Source of the DNA: Dyadobacter sp. MSC1_007
Lineage (GTDB): Bacteria > Bacteroidota > Bacteroidia > Cytophagales > Spirosomataceae
Assembly: GCF_023667495.1 (NCBI RefSeq)
Contig: NZ_JAMOZL010000001.1
Location: 372,001-436,000 of the forward strand
Direction: 5' to 3'
DNA length: 64,000 nucleotides
The notes under the pieces are model-generated. The model was not told the origin of the DNA, ran no database searches, and was given only the letters and a program-made list of their open reading frames with translations. The stretch's first letter is position 1; every line of letters starts with the position of its first letter. The translations under genes and the position numbers were made by a program. Below, in pieces: positions 1-9,321 of this stretch.

Positions 1-1657
1 TTTGTTTTAAAATACTCGCACCCATGATGTCGATCTGAGCCTGCGGTATCGGGAAATATTCACTTTTCCCTTTTACGAAGGTTGCTCCGTTCAGATAAGT
101 GCGCTTCTTGCTTTCTTTGGCCAGGTACGCGTTCAACACCACATCAGCATTGCCCCAGCGCACCAGGTCGAAGTGACGGTGACCTTCCATGGCCAGTTCA
201 AGCCGGCGTTCGAAACGGACCGCTTTTCTTGCATAATCCTGACTGGCAAATGCAGGATAGGTTTTGACCAGATAATTAGCGGCAGGTTTGCCCGAGGCGT
301 CGAGCACCACCACATTACCCGCACGTGTACGGACCTGGTTCACGATTTTTAATGCGGTAGCAAGGTCGTTTTCTTCAACAGCCACCTCCGCGCGCATCAG
401 GAGCACATCTGCAAAGCGAATAGCCCGATAGTTATTCGAGTTAGCCCGGGGAGACTCAGCACCGGCATTTTCACCACTGTAAGCGAAGAATTTCTTGAAA
501 GTATATGGTCCACCAAAGCTTTGATCACGGATCCAGTTCTTACCCGGGTGTGTTCCCCAGTTCAGGAAGGGAAGTCCGCGGCGGCCAACCGTCCAGTCGA
601 GGCGCGGGTCAAGTGTTCCCGTGTAGGGAGTGAAAGCGTCGGATGATGAAAGGCCCTCATCGTTTTTCACATCCACATCATTGAAGGTATCGAGCAGTGG
701 TAAGCCGTTTGCATCGGTTTTGAATGCATTGACAAGGTTTTGCGAAGGCTGGTAAAATCCGCAGCATCCACCCGGCGCCGAGCCATAAGGGAAGTTGTAG
801 TTATCGCCCCAGCTGCCGTTCTGTCCACTACCGCCATCGCCTACTGACATTTGTACTTCAAATATCGATTCAGCATTGTTTTCAGTCGTGATGCGGAAGT
901 TATCGTGAAAACTATTTACAAGCGAAAACGGGCCGTTGTTGATCACATCGTCGAGCAGCGGTTTGGCAGTCTTATAATCTTGCTGATACATGTGGATTTT
1001 GGCTAAAAGGGCTTTCGCAGTCCATTTGCTAGCCCGGCCTACCTGCGCTTTCGTGTTGGAGATGTTATCGATCGCAAACTGTGCGTCGGCTTCGATGTTG
1101 GGCCAGATGTCCTTGTCGTTGGGCAGATTGATGAAATCCGTTACTTTTTCATCGACATAAGGCACCATATTCCACATTTTCTTGGCTTCGAAATGATACC
1201 AGGCACGTAAAAAACGCGCTTCTCCGATTGCCTGCGCTTTTTCGGCGTCGGTCATATCTGTGGCTTTCCCGACCAGGTTGATCACATTGTTAGTTCGGGA
1301 AACACCGTCGTAAACGGCGATCCATTTGTCGTTATATGCACCAATATCGGCCTGCGGAATGTACCTTTCAATGGTCGTGATCTGTGCCTGGTCACCTACG
1401 TCGCTGCCCTTATAAGCATCGTCGGATGCGATGGAGCCATATATCCAGTTGCTGACCGAGGAAGTGTTGACCGGCCCGGCACCGACGCCGTCGAGCAAGC
1501 TATACGCTCCGATCAATACCGCATCGACTCCCGGTTTATTGGACAACATCTCCTCATTTCCGACACCCAGCGGCGTGTTTTCGAGGAACTCTTCCCCGCA
1601 CGACGTCAACATGCCCATGCAGACCAATGCTGTTAATGCTAATATTCTCTTTTTCAT
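1..1657 (-). CDS. SusD/RagB family nutrient-binding outer-membrane lipoprotein (3' end cut by window)
   Basis: The reading frame runs leftward from an ATG at 1657 and is still open at base 1, giving about 552 residues. The N-terminus is a lipoprotein signal peptide whose lipobox ends in MLTSC, so Cys20 is the likely lipidated residue. The SusD hallmarks follow: an early FLENTPLG segment, a middle ARFLRAWYHFE helix, RFADVLLMRAEVA, and the C-terminal RRLELAMEGHRHFDLVRWG and YFPIPQAQID. SusD proteins sit on the cell surface and bind glycans over the SusC channel. The gene lies 48 bases after susC on the same strand, so the two are surely co-transcribed. The frame ends close to the usual SusD C-terminus, so only a few residues should be missing. 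The bound glycan cannot be read from sequence. Confidence 0.95.
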   Translation of the reverse strand, partial: MKKRILALTALVCMGMLTSCGEEFLENTPLGVGNEEMLSNKPGVDAVLIGAYSLLDGVGAGPVNTSSVSNWIYGSIASDDAYKGSDVGDQAQITTIERYIPQADIGAYNDKWIAVYDGVSRTNNVINLVGKATDMTDAEKAQAIGEARFLRAWYHFEAKKMWNMVPYVDEKVTDFINLPNDKDIWPNIEADAQFAIDNISNTKAQVGRASKWTAKALLAKIHMYQQDYKTAKPLLDDVINNGPFSLVNSFHDNFRITTENNAESIFEVQMSVGDGGSGQNGSWGDNYNFPYGSAPGGCCGFYQPSQNLVNAFKTDANGLPLLDTFNDVDVKNDEGLSSSDAFTPYTGTLDPRLDWTVGRRGLPFLNWGTHPGKNWIRDQSFGGPYTFKKFFAYSGENAGAESPRANSNNYRAIRFADVLLMRAEVAVEENDLATALKIVNQVRTRAGNVVVLDASGKPAANYLVKTYPAFASQDYARKAVRFERRLELAMEGHRHFDLVRWGNADVVLNAYLAKESKKRTYLNGATFVKGKSEYFPIPQAQIDIMGASILKQ

Positions 1658-1705
1658 ATCGATAGATAGTAATATCGTGTTAAAGATTTTTGTTAAACGT
1701 CCTGA

Positions 1706-4700
1706 TCAAAATCCGAAATTGATACCGATCTGATACATTTTAGAATTCGGATAATTACCCTGATCCACGCCCAGAACCGTGCTGCCCGGCGTTGAGCCTA
1801 CTGATGTAACTTCCGGATCGATGCCGCTGTATTTAGTGATGGTAAACAGGTTTTGCGCCTGCAAATACACTCTTGCACTTTCGAAGCCTATTTTAGACAA
1901 TACACCTGCTGGTAATGTGTATCCCAGCGTCAGGTTTTTCATGCGGAAATACGAACCGTCTTCGATGAAATAGCTGGAAGGTTGCTGGCTGCGGCTGTCG
2001 TTGGCATCCAGGATAGGAAGTACCGCGTCCGGATTCTGGGGAGTCCACGAATCATTCAGCATGCGGAGGCTGCGGTTACCGGCCTGATTGTTAAAATCAA
2101 CCCAGCGTTTCACCATATTGATGATCTCGTTGCCTTTTACACCCTGGAAGAACGCCGACAAATCGAAGTTTTTGTAACCTACGTTCAGGTTAATGCCATA
2201 CGTGAAATCGGGATGCGGATTGCCGAGGAACTTGCGGTCGTTATCCGTAATGGTGCCGTTGCCATCGGTGTCGTGGTATTTGTATTTACCCACAGCTGCG
2301 TAACCTGGATATTTCGGGCCATTGTCCACTTCTCCCTGGTTCTGATAGATCCCATCGATCTGCAAACCATAAAATGAATAGAGCGGCATACCTGCTACCG
2401 AGCGCGTCCAGGTGTAGCTGCGGATCGCTGGCCCAAGAAGCACAGCTGTTGCACTGTTGTTCAATTTCTTTACCTCATTTTTGTAGGTAGAAAAATTAAC
2501 ACCCACCGAATAGGTCAGATCGCCGTTCAATGCTTTATTGTGAAAGTCAAGGCCCAGATCGATCCCTTTGTTGTTCATTTCACCCACATTCACAAAAGGT
2601 ATCGTTGCTACACCCTGGGTAGCAGGTAATGCAACCTGGTAGAGCATGTCTGACGTGGTCCTGTTGTACAAATCAAGGTTAAGCCCAAACATGCCTTTCA
2701 GGAAAGTTGCGTCGACACCGATGTTCGTCTGCGTTGTAGTTTCCCATTTGGCATTCTGATTACCAAATGCTTCGGTGTCGAATCCTGGCTGCACAGCATT
2801 GTTGGAGCCGTCGATAGGATAGGAAGAAAGGCTCAGGCTTGAACGGTACGTGCTGAAACCGTTATAGTTACCAATTTCCTGGTTACCGGTTTGTCCCCAA
2901 CCCGCACGGAGTTTAAGGTCATCCAGCCACGTAATGCTTTTCATGAAACTCTCCTCGGAAAGACGCCATCCCGCGCTGAATGCAGGGAATGTTCCATAAC
3001 GGTTGTTTTGTCCGAAACGGGAGGAGCCGTCGCGCCTTACCGTTGCTTCGAGCAGATAGCGGTCTTTCAGCGAATAATTGACTTTTCCGAAAATCGAGAA
3101 CAGTTCCCATTCGTAGCCGCCGCCGGTGTTGTTAATGCCCGCGGTACCAGAGTTAAGGAACATGTATAATGGGCTTTCAGAGAAGAAAGTCGTACGTGTT
3201 CCCGAAAAATCGCGGCCTGTTCCCTTAATAGCCTCGGTTCCGAGGAGGACATTGAGCTTATGGTCTGTACCTATGTTCTTGTTGTAATTCAGGGTGTTCG
3301 ACCATGTCCAGTTGATATCATAAGCATTTGCATTCGTCAGTGCATTGGCCGATTCAATTTCAGCTTCTTCCAGATCGAGCAAAGTATAGGCTACACGGTT
3401 AGCGTTCGTGAGGTCAATACCGATGCTGGATTTGGCAGTAAGGTCTTTGAGAATATCCACTTCCAGGTATGCATTACCAAATGCGCGCAAAGTGTTGGTC
3501 TGGTTATTCCGTGATCTCCATAGTTGCGCAACGGGGTTGGTAGCAGGCCCAAGACCAGCAGCGCGCGTAGCAGCAAAGTTTCCTCTGATATCATAAACCG
3601 GGATAATGGAAGGGATCCGATAACCGTTCCCGATCGGGTTGCCATCCTGGTTATTCGCCGAACTTCCGGTGCCGTTATTGTTATAGTAACCTTTGTTTTC
3701 GGTATAACTCAATTCAAGATTTTCACCCAGGCGGATCCTTTTCTTGAACGAGAATTCTGTATTGGAACGCAATGAATAGCGATTGAACGAAGTGTGGATC
3801 AGCACACCATCCTGTTTGAAGTAGTTTAATGCAATGGCATAACGCCCGTTTTCAGTTCCACCTGTTGCTCCGACGTTGTATTCCTGAATGGCAGCCGGAC
3901 GAAGGATTTCTTTGTGCCAATCGGTGCCTTCCTTATTGGCTTTCACAATCTGATAAAAACCGGCCTTATTGTAGTTGTACAACGATGGATTGGTTTTAGG
4001 ATCGCCCTCGAAAAGCCCATAGCTTGATCCCGCGAGAATGTAATCGGGAACGACGGCGGTAGGGCCGTTTCCGTATTGCTGGTGCGAAGGATTACCGTTC
4101 GTGAGCACGCCCGCATTCCTGCGCTGCGTCCATAACAGGTCACCGAATTGCTGCGGATCCTTTATCAGGTCGAGATCCACTTTGCCGGTCTGCAAGCCAG
4201 CCCTTGAATTAAATGTAAAACGCGGGGCACCGGCTTTCCCCTTTTTGGTGGTAATGATAATCACCCCGTTAGCCGCACGTGAACCATAAATAGACGCTGA
4301 GGAAGCATCCTTAAGCACCTGCATCGACTCAATATTATTGGGATTGATGCTATTGAGGCCGCCTTTGGTAGGAACACCGTCGATCACGTACAATGGGTCG
4401 TTGTTGTTAATAGTACCAAAGCCACGAATGCGCACGGTGGCTTCACCGCCTGGCGTGTTGTTGGACGTCACTGTAACCCCCGCAACGCGTCCCTGCAATT
4501 GCTGGGCGACGTTTGGCGCGGCTACTTTGGTCAATTCCGTTGCATCCACTGTTGATACAGCGCCGGTAATGTCCCTTTTGGATTGGGATGAATAGCCGGT
4601 AACGACCACTTCGCTCAGTGATTTAATATCAGATTGAAGCGTTACCTCGATCATCGTCTTGTTGGCAATGTCGATTTCCTGTGTGAGGAAGCCGATTGAA

Positions 4701-5281
4701 GACACGACGAGTGTCGTGCTGCCGTCGGGCACATTCAATGCAAAAGCGCCGTCCGCATCGGTCGTAGTCCCTATTGAAGAGCTTCCTTTGAGTACGACGG
4801 TAGCGCCGGGGATGGTTCCGCCAGTCGGGTCTTTGACTTTACCTTTGATCTGAAAATCAATGGACTGGATGGTCTTGACGGATGTTCCGGCTCCCTCGGG
4901 AAGATTGATGACCGGTTTAACTGCCCTTTTCAAAAGAATCTGCTTGCCCGAAACCTCGTATGAAACCTGCAATGGCGTCAGGAAACTATCGAGAATGGTT
5001 TCCAGCTTTTCCTCTTTGGCGCTGAAAGTGACTTTCCGTTGCGAGCGGATGAGCTCCGGGCTGTACATGAAGTGCACGCCCGAAATCTTGCTGATTTGTT
5101 CCAGCGCGGCACCTACTTTTTGTTCCCTGATATTGACCGTCAGGCGGCGGCTGAGAATCTCCTGCCCGAAGCCGTCGAAGGCAAAGGTGAGCCCGGAAAA
5201 CTCGATGACGATAAACAATTGTATGAGGCTGATTCTCATAATTTTGAGCAGGTAACTCTGCCGGTAAAAGGTTTTTTTCAT
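1706..5281 (-). CDS. SusC/RagA family TonB-dependent outer-membrane transporter with STN domain
   Basis: This 1191-residue protein imports large ligands, typically oligosaccharides, through the outer membrane using TonB energy. After a hydrophobic signal region (about residues 15-36) comes an STN domain (about 45-115), then a carboxypeptidase-D-like beta-sandwich (about 143-218), then the plug starting at SEVVVTGYSSQSKR (223-236) with the YGSRAANGVIIITTKKG motif. A long beta-barrel ends in a C-terminal aromatic residue. In this family an STN domain means the transporter signals through FecR to an ECF sigma factor, and exactly those genes lie directly upstream. The start at 5281 leaves a hydrophobic stretch that follows a basic N-terminus; the internal Met15 at 5239 is an alternative. 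SusD follows downstream. Confidence 0.96.
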   Translation of the reverse strand: MKKTFYRQSYLLKIMRISLIQLFIVIEFSGLTFAFDGFGQEILSRRLTVNIREQKVGAALEQISKISGVHFMYSPELIRSQRKVTFSAKEEKLETILDSFLTPLQVSYEVSGKQILLKRAVKPVINLPEGAGTSVKTIQSIDFQIKGKVKDPTGGTIPGATVVLKGSSSIGTTTDADGAFALNVPDGSTTLVVSSIGFLTQEIDIANKTMIEVTLQSDIKSLSEVVVTGYSSQSKRDITGAVSTVDATELTKVAAPNVAQQLQGRVAGVTVTSNNTPGGEATVRIRGFGTINNNDPLYVIDGVPTKGGLNSINPNNIESMQVLKDASSASIYGSRAANGVIIITTKKGKAGAPRFTFNSRAGLQTGKVDLDLIKDPQQFGDLLWTQRRNAGVLTNGNPSHQQYGNGPTAVVPDYILAGSSYGLFEGDPKTNPSLYNYNKAGFYQIVKANKEGTDWHKEILRPAAIQEYNVGATGGTENGRYAIALNYFKQDGVLIHTSFNRYSLRSNTEFSFKKRIRLGENLELSYTENKGYYNNNGTGSSANNQDGNPIGNGYRIPSIIPVYDIRGNFAATRAAGLGPATNPVAQLWRSRNNQTNTLRAFGNAYLEVDILKDLTAKSSIGIDLTNANRVAYTLLDLEEAEIESANALTNANAYDINWTWSNTLNYNKNIGTDHKLNVLLGTEAIKGTGRDFSGTRTTFFSESPLYMFLNSGTAGINNTGGGYEWELFSIFGKVNYSLKDRYLLEATVRRDGSSRFGQNNRYGTFPAFSAGWRLSEESFMKSITWLDDLKLRAGWGQTGNQEIGNYNGFSTYRSSLSLSSYPIDGSNNAVQPGFDTEAFGNQNAKWETTTQTNIGVDATFLKGMFGLNLDLYNRTTSDMLYQVALPATQGVATIPFVNVGEMNNKGIDLGLDFHNKALNGDLTYSVGVNFSTYKNEVKKLNNSATAVLLGPAIRSYTWTRSVAGMPLYSFYGLQIDGIYQNQGEVDNGPKYPGYAAVGKYKYHDTDGNGTITDNDRKFLGNPHPDFTYGINLNVGYKNFDLSAFFQGVKGNEIINMVKRWVDFNNQAGNRSLRMLNDSWTPQNPDAVLPILDANDSRSQQPSSYFIEDGSYFRMKNLTLGYTLPAGVLSKIGFESARVYLQAQNLFTITKYSGIDPEVTSVGSTPGSTVLGVDQGNYPNSKMYQIGINFGF

Positions 5282-5396
5282 ACTTTTGTCTGTTTTGTAG
5301 GTTTAAAAAAAATCGGCAAAATAATTCCCAGGTCCCTTTTGGATTTCCAGTCCGGGGGATCTTCTTAGCGCCAGCATAGAGAGGGGATTTATACGA

Positions 5397-5424
5397 GGTG
5401 AATGATGTTGACGCATCGTTCACC
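5397..5424. repeat. Inverted repeat between fecR and susC
   Basis: GGTGAA-t-GATG, six loop bases, CATC-g-TTCACC forms a 28-base hairpin that is perfect except for one T/G pair. On the plus strand it is followed by TTTTTAG and T-rich sequence, but no plus-strand gene ends here. It lies in the 183-base gap between the fecR stop and the susC start, so it could be an operator, an attenuator or an mRNA-processing hairpin that separates regulator and transporter expression. Confidence 0.45.
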
Positions 5425-5464
5425 TTTTTAGTTTTTATTCAAATGGTCAGGTTTAGGTGAATAA

Positions 5465-6571
5465 TTATCTGCATGGATTTCCGTGGATGGTTATCTTATC
5501 ATTGGTGATCACATATTCGGCTTCCAGGATCGTACACAGCCATTTTAGCTTATTTTCCAGCGGTTCGTCTCCCAGCGTTGCGGTAATGCTGCAATGCGCC
5601 ATTGCCTCGCGGTTGAAATCGATGGACACACCATATGCGGCCGCTAATGCATCGAACACCTGCGCGGCAGGAGTCTCCGAATAGGTAAATTCTTGATTTT
5701 CAATAGGGATATTGAGCAATACCGGACTATTGAGCGTCGATCGGACGAGCGTCGCATGCGCACGCTCGAAAGTTGCCTGCTGATTGCTGGTCAACACCAA
5801 AGCCGTCAGTTCTCTTTCATTTTTGTATTCATTGGCGCGGGTATCCGTTTGTTTGAATACCGACACTTTTCCTGTCTTTACCGCTACAAGTACTTGCTTT
5901 CCATCCGCCATCGCCTTTATACTGAAACTCGTCCCATGTACCTTGGCAACCAGGTCGCCGGCATAGACGAAAAACGGCTGATCCGGATTTTTGGTCACTT
6001 CAAAGAATGCTTCGCCTGTAAGAAGAACCTCGCGTTTTGAAGCGGAAAAATGCGACGGATATTTGAGACTGCTGTTTTTATGCAATACCACCGAACTGCC
6101 ATCCGGTAGTTGCACATATTTGAACGAGCGTTCTGAATTGGTCACTTCGCGAAGCACATTCTGCTCTTCGGTGCCTGCGACGGGCGACTGCTTGCTTTGT
6201 AATCTATTGTTTTGGTATATTCTAAAAACTGCAAAACCAAGCCCCGCAATAATGAGCAAGCTGGCGGCGACGTTCCAGCCGGATAAGATCATCGGAAAAA
6301 CGGAGCGGCTGCGGCGAGTCTCAATTTCCTTTGCTATGCTTAATGCATTGCCTATTTTGTGATTGATATATTCATCCGAAAAAATGGCACTGTTGTGCAC
6401 ATCGCTGACGAGTTCACGCGCTTTTGAAAGTATCTGATGGCCGGATTCACGGCTTGCTGCCCATCGCTCCCAATGGCCGTCGTCCACAGGCCTGTTACCT
6501 GTCGCCCATTCAACGAATGCGGGATCGTCGAGAAGTTCTTGCAGGCTCAGGTTGAATGTTTCGGGCGTCAT
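5465..6571 (-). CDS. FecR-family anti-sigma factor
   Basis: The 368-residue protein has the standard FecR layout. A cytoplasmic N-terminal segment (about 1-90) with the WxxW-type helix EWATGNRPVDDGHWERWAAS binds the sigma factor. One transmembrane helix follows (about 99-118). A periplasmic FecR domain (about 150-245) contains the typical LPDGSSVVLHKNSSLKYP and LTGEAFFEVTKNPDQPF motifs. A C-terminal DUF4974-like domain (about 290-365) touches the STN domain of the partner transporter. It sits 85 bases after the sigma gene and 183 bases before susC, so it should relay ligand binding at SusC to release of the sigma factor. Confidence 0.95.
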   Translation of the reverse strand: MTPETFNLSLQELLDDPAFVEWATGNRPVDDGHWERWAASRESGHQILSKARELVSDVHNSAIFSDEYINHKIGNALSIAKEIETRRSRSVFPMILSGWNVAASLLIIAGLGFAVFRIYQNNRLQSKQSPVAGTEEQNVLREVTNSERSFKYVQLPDGSSVVLHKNSSLKYPSHFSASKREVLLTGEAFFEVTKNPDQPFFVYAGDLVAKVHGTSFSIKAMADGKQVLVAVKTGKVSVFKQTDTRANEYKNERELTALVLTSNQQATFERAHATLVRSTLNSPVLLNIPIENQEFTYSETPAAQVFDALAAAYGVSIDFNREAMAHCSITATLGDEPLENKLKWLCTILEAEYVITNDKITIHGNPCR

Positions 6572-6656
6572 GCGGGTGAATGCTTTTCATACATTATCCG
6601 TTTCCATCGCCTGACTACTCACTTGCAACCGATTATTTTTGATATACCTGAAAAAA

Positions 6657-7262
6657 CTAAGACAATGTTTGGCAAAAAGAGTAGAAGAGTATAGTAAATG
6701 ACGGAATGGACTGCCAGAGTCCACGCAGGTTTGTAAGCGCCCGTTGAATGATATTACTCACCGACTGCGGATTGATCGATAGCAGTAGCGCGATCTCCTC
6801 GGGCATCAGATTTTGGAAGAAACGCAGATAAATTACTTCCTGCTGACGTGAAGGAAGTTGTTCAAGTGCATTCCTGACTTGCTTTTTTAACGCAAGATCG
6901 CTTTCTCCCTGTATCCAGATCTCTTCACGGGATGATTCCAGGCTCAGGTGATTGCATTGGTCGGTCAGCTCAATCTCGTCGTGCATCGGTTTGATCGTCT
7001 TGATCATCCTGTGCCGGAATGATTTGATCAGATAAAATTTAACAGAAGGTGTGTCATTGATCGTGGCGCGGTGCAGCCACAAATGAACGAGCAGGTCCTG
7101 GATCGTATCCTCGATCACCTGCATATTGGGGGTGAACCGCTGGCCGTATTGTACCAGCGTTCGATAATAGCGCCGGGCGAGCTCGGTATATGCGTGCTCG
7201 TCCCCGCTCCGGAAGCGGTTCCAAAGTAAGGCATCGTCGATATGTTTGGTAAACTCAGCCAA
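6657..7262 (-). CDS. ECF-type RNA polymerase sigma-70 factor
   Basis: At 201 residues this is a normal-sized extracytoplasmic-function sigma factor. Region 2 spans about residues 12-75 (LLWNRFRSGDEHAYTELARR, then the VIEDTIQDLLVHLW segment). Region 4 spans about 130-185 with the helix-turn-helix SRQQEVIYLRFFQNLMPEEI followed by INPQSVSNIIQRAL. It heads the sigma-FecR-SusC-SusD cluster and should direct RNA polymerase to the susCD promoter when the transporter is occupied. On the minus strand a TATTTTTG box (7299 to 7292) lies 30 bases before the ATG and may be its own promoter, though I see no clear -33 TTG at the right distance. Confidence 0.95.
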   Translation of the reverse strand: MAEFTKHIDDALLWNRFRSGDEHAYTELARRYYRTLVQYGQRFTPNMQVIEDTIQDLLVHLWLHRATINDTPSVKFYLIKSFRHRMIKTIKPMHDEIELTDQCNHLSLESSREEIWIQGESDLALKKQVRNALEQLPSRQQEVIYLRFFQNLMPEEIALLLSINPQSVSNIIQRALTNLRGLWQSIPSFTILFYSFCQTLS

Positions 7263-7481
7263 TTGGAATAGTCAGGTGTCTCGGATCTAACCAAAAATAG
7301 GTAATGGTTATCAGTTATAAAATGGTATTTTGTATATTATTGGAATAACAAAATTTTATTGTTTTATTTTACCAAATGACAGTTTAAGTTGTGTTCGGCG
7401 CTCCGGGTACGTAGCAAAAATTATTCAGTAGAGAACAGCGCGGAAGCGGCTTCTATCTAAATAATAGCAACGGCATAAATC
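7263..7481. other. Divergent intergenic region between ECF sigma gene and GH76 gene
   Basis: This AT-rich 219-base region must hold the promoters for both the leftward sigma-FecR-Sus operon and the rightward GH76 gene. A minus-strand TATTTTTG box is at 7292-7299. I could not assign a convincing rightward promoter, which would fit GH76 being read by a non-housekeeping sigma factor such as the adjacent ECF factor, but that is inference. Confidence 0.4.
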
Positions 7482-8561
7482 ATGAAATCAACCCAAAGAA
7501 TAATAGTGTTCCTTCTTTGTTTTGTGTTGGGAGGGGTAGTGAAATCGCAACCTTCACCGGACTATAAAGCCAGGCGCGGGCAGATTATTTACAATATAGA
7601 AGGCGTGTTTTACGAGTCATCTACTGGTTTGTTCATCGAAACAAACGGAAAGAATGACAAGCCGCATTCCTATTTGTGGCCGCTGTGCGCCCTATTACAG
7701 GCGGCAACCGAGGCGGAATCGGTGACGCCGGGGAAGCAGTATATGAAGCCGATCCTGGAAGCTATCAAGCAATATTATAACACCAATGCACCGGCGCCCG
7801 GTTACCAGGCCTATGTCACCAAAGAGCAAAGTGACTCCCGGTTTTACGATGATAATCAATGGATTGCAATCGCTTGTCTGGATGCTTACAACAGGACAAA
7901 AGACAAGGAATATCTGAGCATCGCCGAGGAGATTTATAAATTTATGATGACGGGCTACGACACGAAAGCGGGCGGTGGCCTTTACTGGAAAGAGGATGAG
8001 AAAAATACTAAGAATACCTGTTCCAACGGGCCGGGGATCCTGGTTGCATTGCAACTCTTCAAAGTGACCGGTCAAAAAGATTACCTGACCACGGCCACGC
8101 AGCTTTACGACTGGACCCGCAAAAACCTGCGTTCACCAGAGGGAATATATTACGACGCTGTGAAGATTCCGTCGTTAAAAATTGATTCCGCCACTTACAC
8201 TTATAATACCGGTACAATGCTGCAATCGGCCGTGCTGCTTTATAACCTGACGGGTGAAAAGCAATATCTGGATGAAGCAAAAACAGTAGCAGATGCAGCA
8301 CGAAAACGGTTTTACAAAAACAACCAGTTACCAGACAACTATTGGTTCAATGTGGTATTGCTGCGTGGATTTGAAGAACTTTATCAGGTAGATCCAAAAG
8401 CGGGAGATTACCAATTCTTCGTCGCCGATGCCGAGCGCATCTGGAAGGAGGAGCGCGACGCCAAAGGTTTGCTTGGCAGAAAGCCGGTCAAAACCCTTAT
8501 TGATCAGGGAGCTATGCTGGAAATGTATGCGCGGCTGGAAAGGCTGGTGGCCTCACATTAA
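7482..8561 (+). CDS. Secreted glycoside hydrolase family 76 enzyme (alpha-1,6-mannanase-like)
   Basis: The 359-residue product has a signal peptide (about 1-22, KSQ at the likely cleavage) and then an all-alpha (alpha/alpha)6 barrel. The family signature is the double aspartate in RFYDDNQWIAIACLDAY, Asp123-Asp124, which correspond to the nucleophile and acid/base pair of GH76 enzymes. Other family features are KPHSYLWPLCALLQA near the start, GGGLYWKEDE, and STYTYNTG-type text (TYTYNTGTMLQS). GH76 enzymes cut alpha-1,6-mannose chains of fungal mannan or related glycans. The gene diverges from the Sus operon and sits among fucosidase genes. Without a lipobox it is probably periplasmic. Confidence 0.9.
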   Translation: MKSTQRIIVFLLCFVLGGVVKSQPSPDYKARRGQIIYNIEGVFYESSTGLFIETNGKNDKPHSYLWPLCALLQAATEAESVTPGKQYMKPILEAIKQYYNTNAPAPGYQAYVTKEQSDSRFYDDNQWIAIACLDAYNRTKDKEYLSIAEEIYKFMMTGYDTKAGGGLYWKEDEKNTKNTCSNGPGILVALQLFKVTGQKDYLTTATQLYDWTRKNLRSPEGIYYDAVKIPSLKIDSATYTYNTGTMLQSAVLLYNLTGEKQYLDEAKTVADAARKRFYKNNQLPDNYWFNVVLLRGFEELYQVDPKAGDYQFFVADAERIWKEERDAKGLLGRKPVKTLIDQGAMLEMYARLERLVASH

Positions 8562-8575
8562 TTAATATTAATCGT

Positions 8576-8583
8576 TATTTTTG
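8576..8583 (+). promoter_or_regulatory. Candidate -7 box for the PIN toxin-antitoxin pair
   Basis: TATTTTTG matches the Bacteroidota -7 consensus TAnnTTTG and lies 25 bases before the ATG at 8609. No clear TTG is present 19-20 bases upstream, because that position falls in the AT-rich end of the GH76 gene, so the call is tentative. Confidence 0.4.
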
Positions 8584-8608
8584 TTAATCACATATAAAAC
8601 GAGATATC

Positions 8609-8857
8609 ATGCACACAACTTTTGAAATAGGACCGGAGGAATGGACTGAGGGGTTTTGGAGGAAAATAATGACGCTATTTGACAAAAAGAAAGTAAGAGT
8701 TACAGTGGAAGAGATCGACACTGTGAACACAAAAACTCAATATGACATCTATCTCGAAATGAAACGTATTCAAAGTCAATACCCACCGATAAAAGTAGAT
8801 CCGGCCGTCGATATTTCGCGCTTGGCCGACGAGTCGAACGCGCCAAATTTGTTGTAG
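8609..8857 (+). CDS. Putative antitoxin of a PIN-domain toxin pair
   Basis: This 82-residue acidic protein ends two bases before a clear PIN-domain toxin gene, which is the standard antitoxin-toxin layout. The segment IMTLFDKKKVRVTVEEIDT (about 20-38) has the beta-strand and conserved VEEID pattern seen in short antitoxins paired with PIN toxins. The C-terminal part (about 45-82), rich in prolines and aspartates, would be the toxin-binding tail. I do not recognise a named DNA-binding fold with certainty. The assignment rests mainly on size and gene order. Confidence 0.65.
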   Translation: MHTTFEIGPEEWTEGFWRKIMTLFDKKKVRVTVEEIDTVNTKTQYDIYLEMKRIQSQYPPIKVDPAVDISRLADESNAPNLL

Positions 8858-8859
8858 TT

Positions 8860-9264
8860 ATGGTGTATCTCGATACAGATGTGCTCATTCATTTTCTTGT
8901 TGAGCAAAGCGAGGAAAAGCATATTCAGTCAGACAAAATTTATCAGGAGGTTTCGAGAAGCGGGTCACTATTTATGTCGTTTCTCGTTTTGCAGGAAGCT
9001 TCTTTCGTATTGAGTAAGCTTAATGTACCGGTCAACGAGATTCAATTAAATTTGAATCCCATGCTATCTTTCAACCCTTATTCATATCGTTTGGAGGATT
9101 ATCGCCGGGCGATAGTTCTGGCAGAAAAGATGGGATATCAACATTTCAATGACTGCCTGCATACCGCGATTGCAGAACGGTATTGCGATGAGCTTATTAC
9201 TTACAATAAAGCTGATTTTACAAAGATTCGTGGTTTAACAACATTAAAAATAACCTTGTTATAA
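8860..9264 (+). CDS. PIN-domain ribonuclease toxin (VapC-like)
   Basis: The 134-residue protein carries the four acidic positions of PIN nucleases: Asp5 and Asp7 in VYLDTDVLIHFL, Glu46 in LQEASFVL, Asp98 in FNDCLHTAIAE, and Asp119 in TYNKADFTKIRG. PIN toxins cut RNA in a Mg-dependent way and are held inactive by the antitoxin made from the gene just upstream. The start two bases after the antitoxin stop implies coupled translation. A strong hairpin terminator overlaps the stop codon, so the pair is a self-contained transcription unit dropped between the glycosidase genes. Confidence 0.88.
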   Translation: MVYLDTDVLIHFLVEQSEEKHIQSDKIYQEVSRSGSLFMSFLVLQEASFVLSKLNVPVNEIQLNLNPMLSFNPYSYRLEDYRRAIVLAEKMGYQHFNDCLHTAIAERYCDELITYNKADFTKIRGLTTLKITLL

Positions 9265-9308
9265 AACAGAGCGGCGTTGATCCATTTGGAACCAACGCCG
9301 CTCTGTTT
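9264..9308. terminator. Bidirectional rho-independent terminator
   Basis: A perfect 16-base stem, AAACAGAGCGGCGTTG pairing with CAACGCCGCTCTGTTT, encloses a 13-base loop. A and T runs flank the stem on the two strands. It starts on the last base of the PIN toxin stop codon and ends 14 bases before the end of the convergent fucosidase gene, so it can stop transcription from both sides. Confidence 0.88.
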
Positions 9309-9321
9309 ATAACAAAATGCC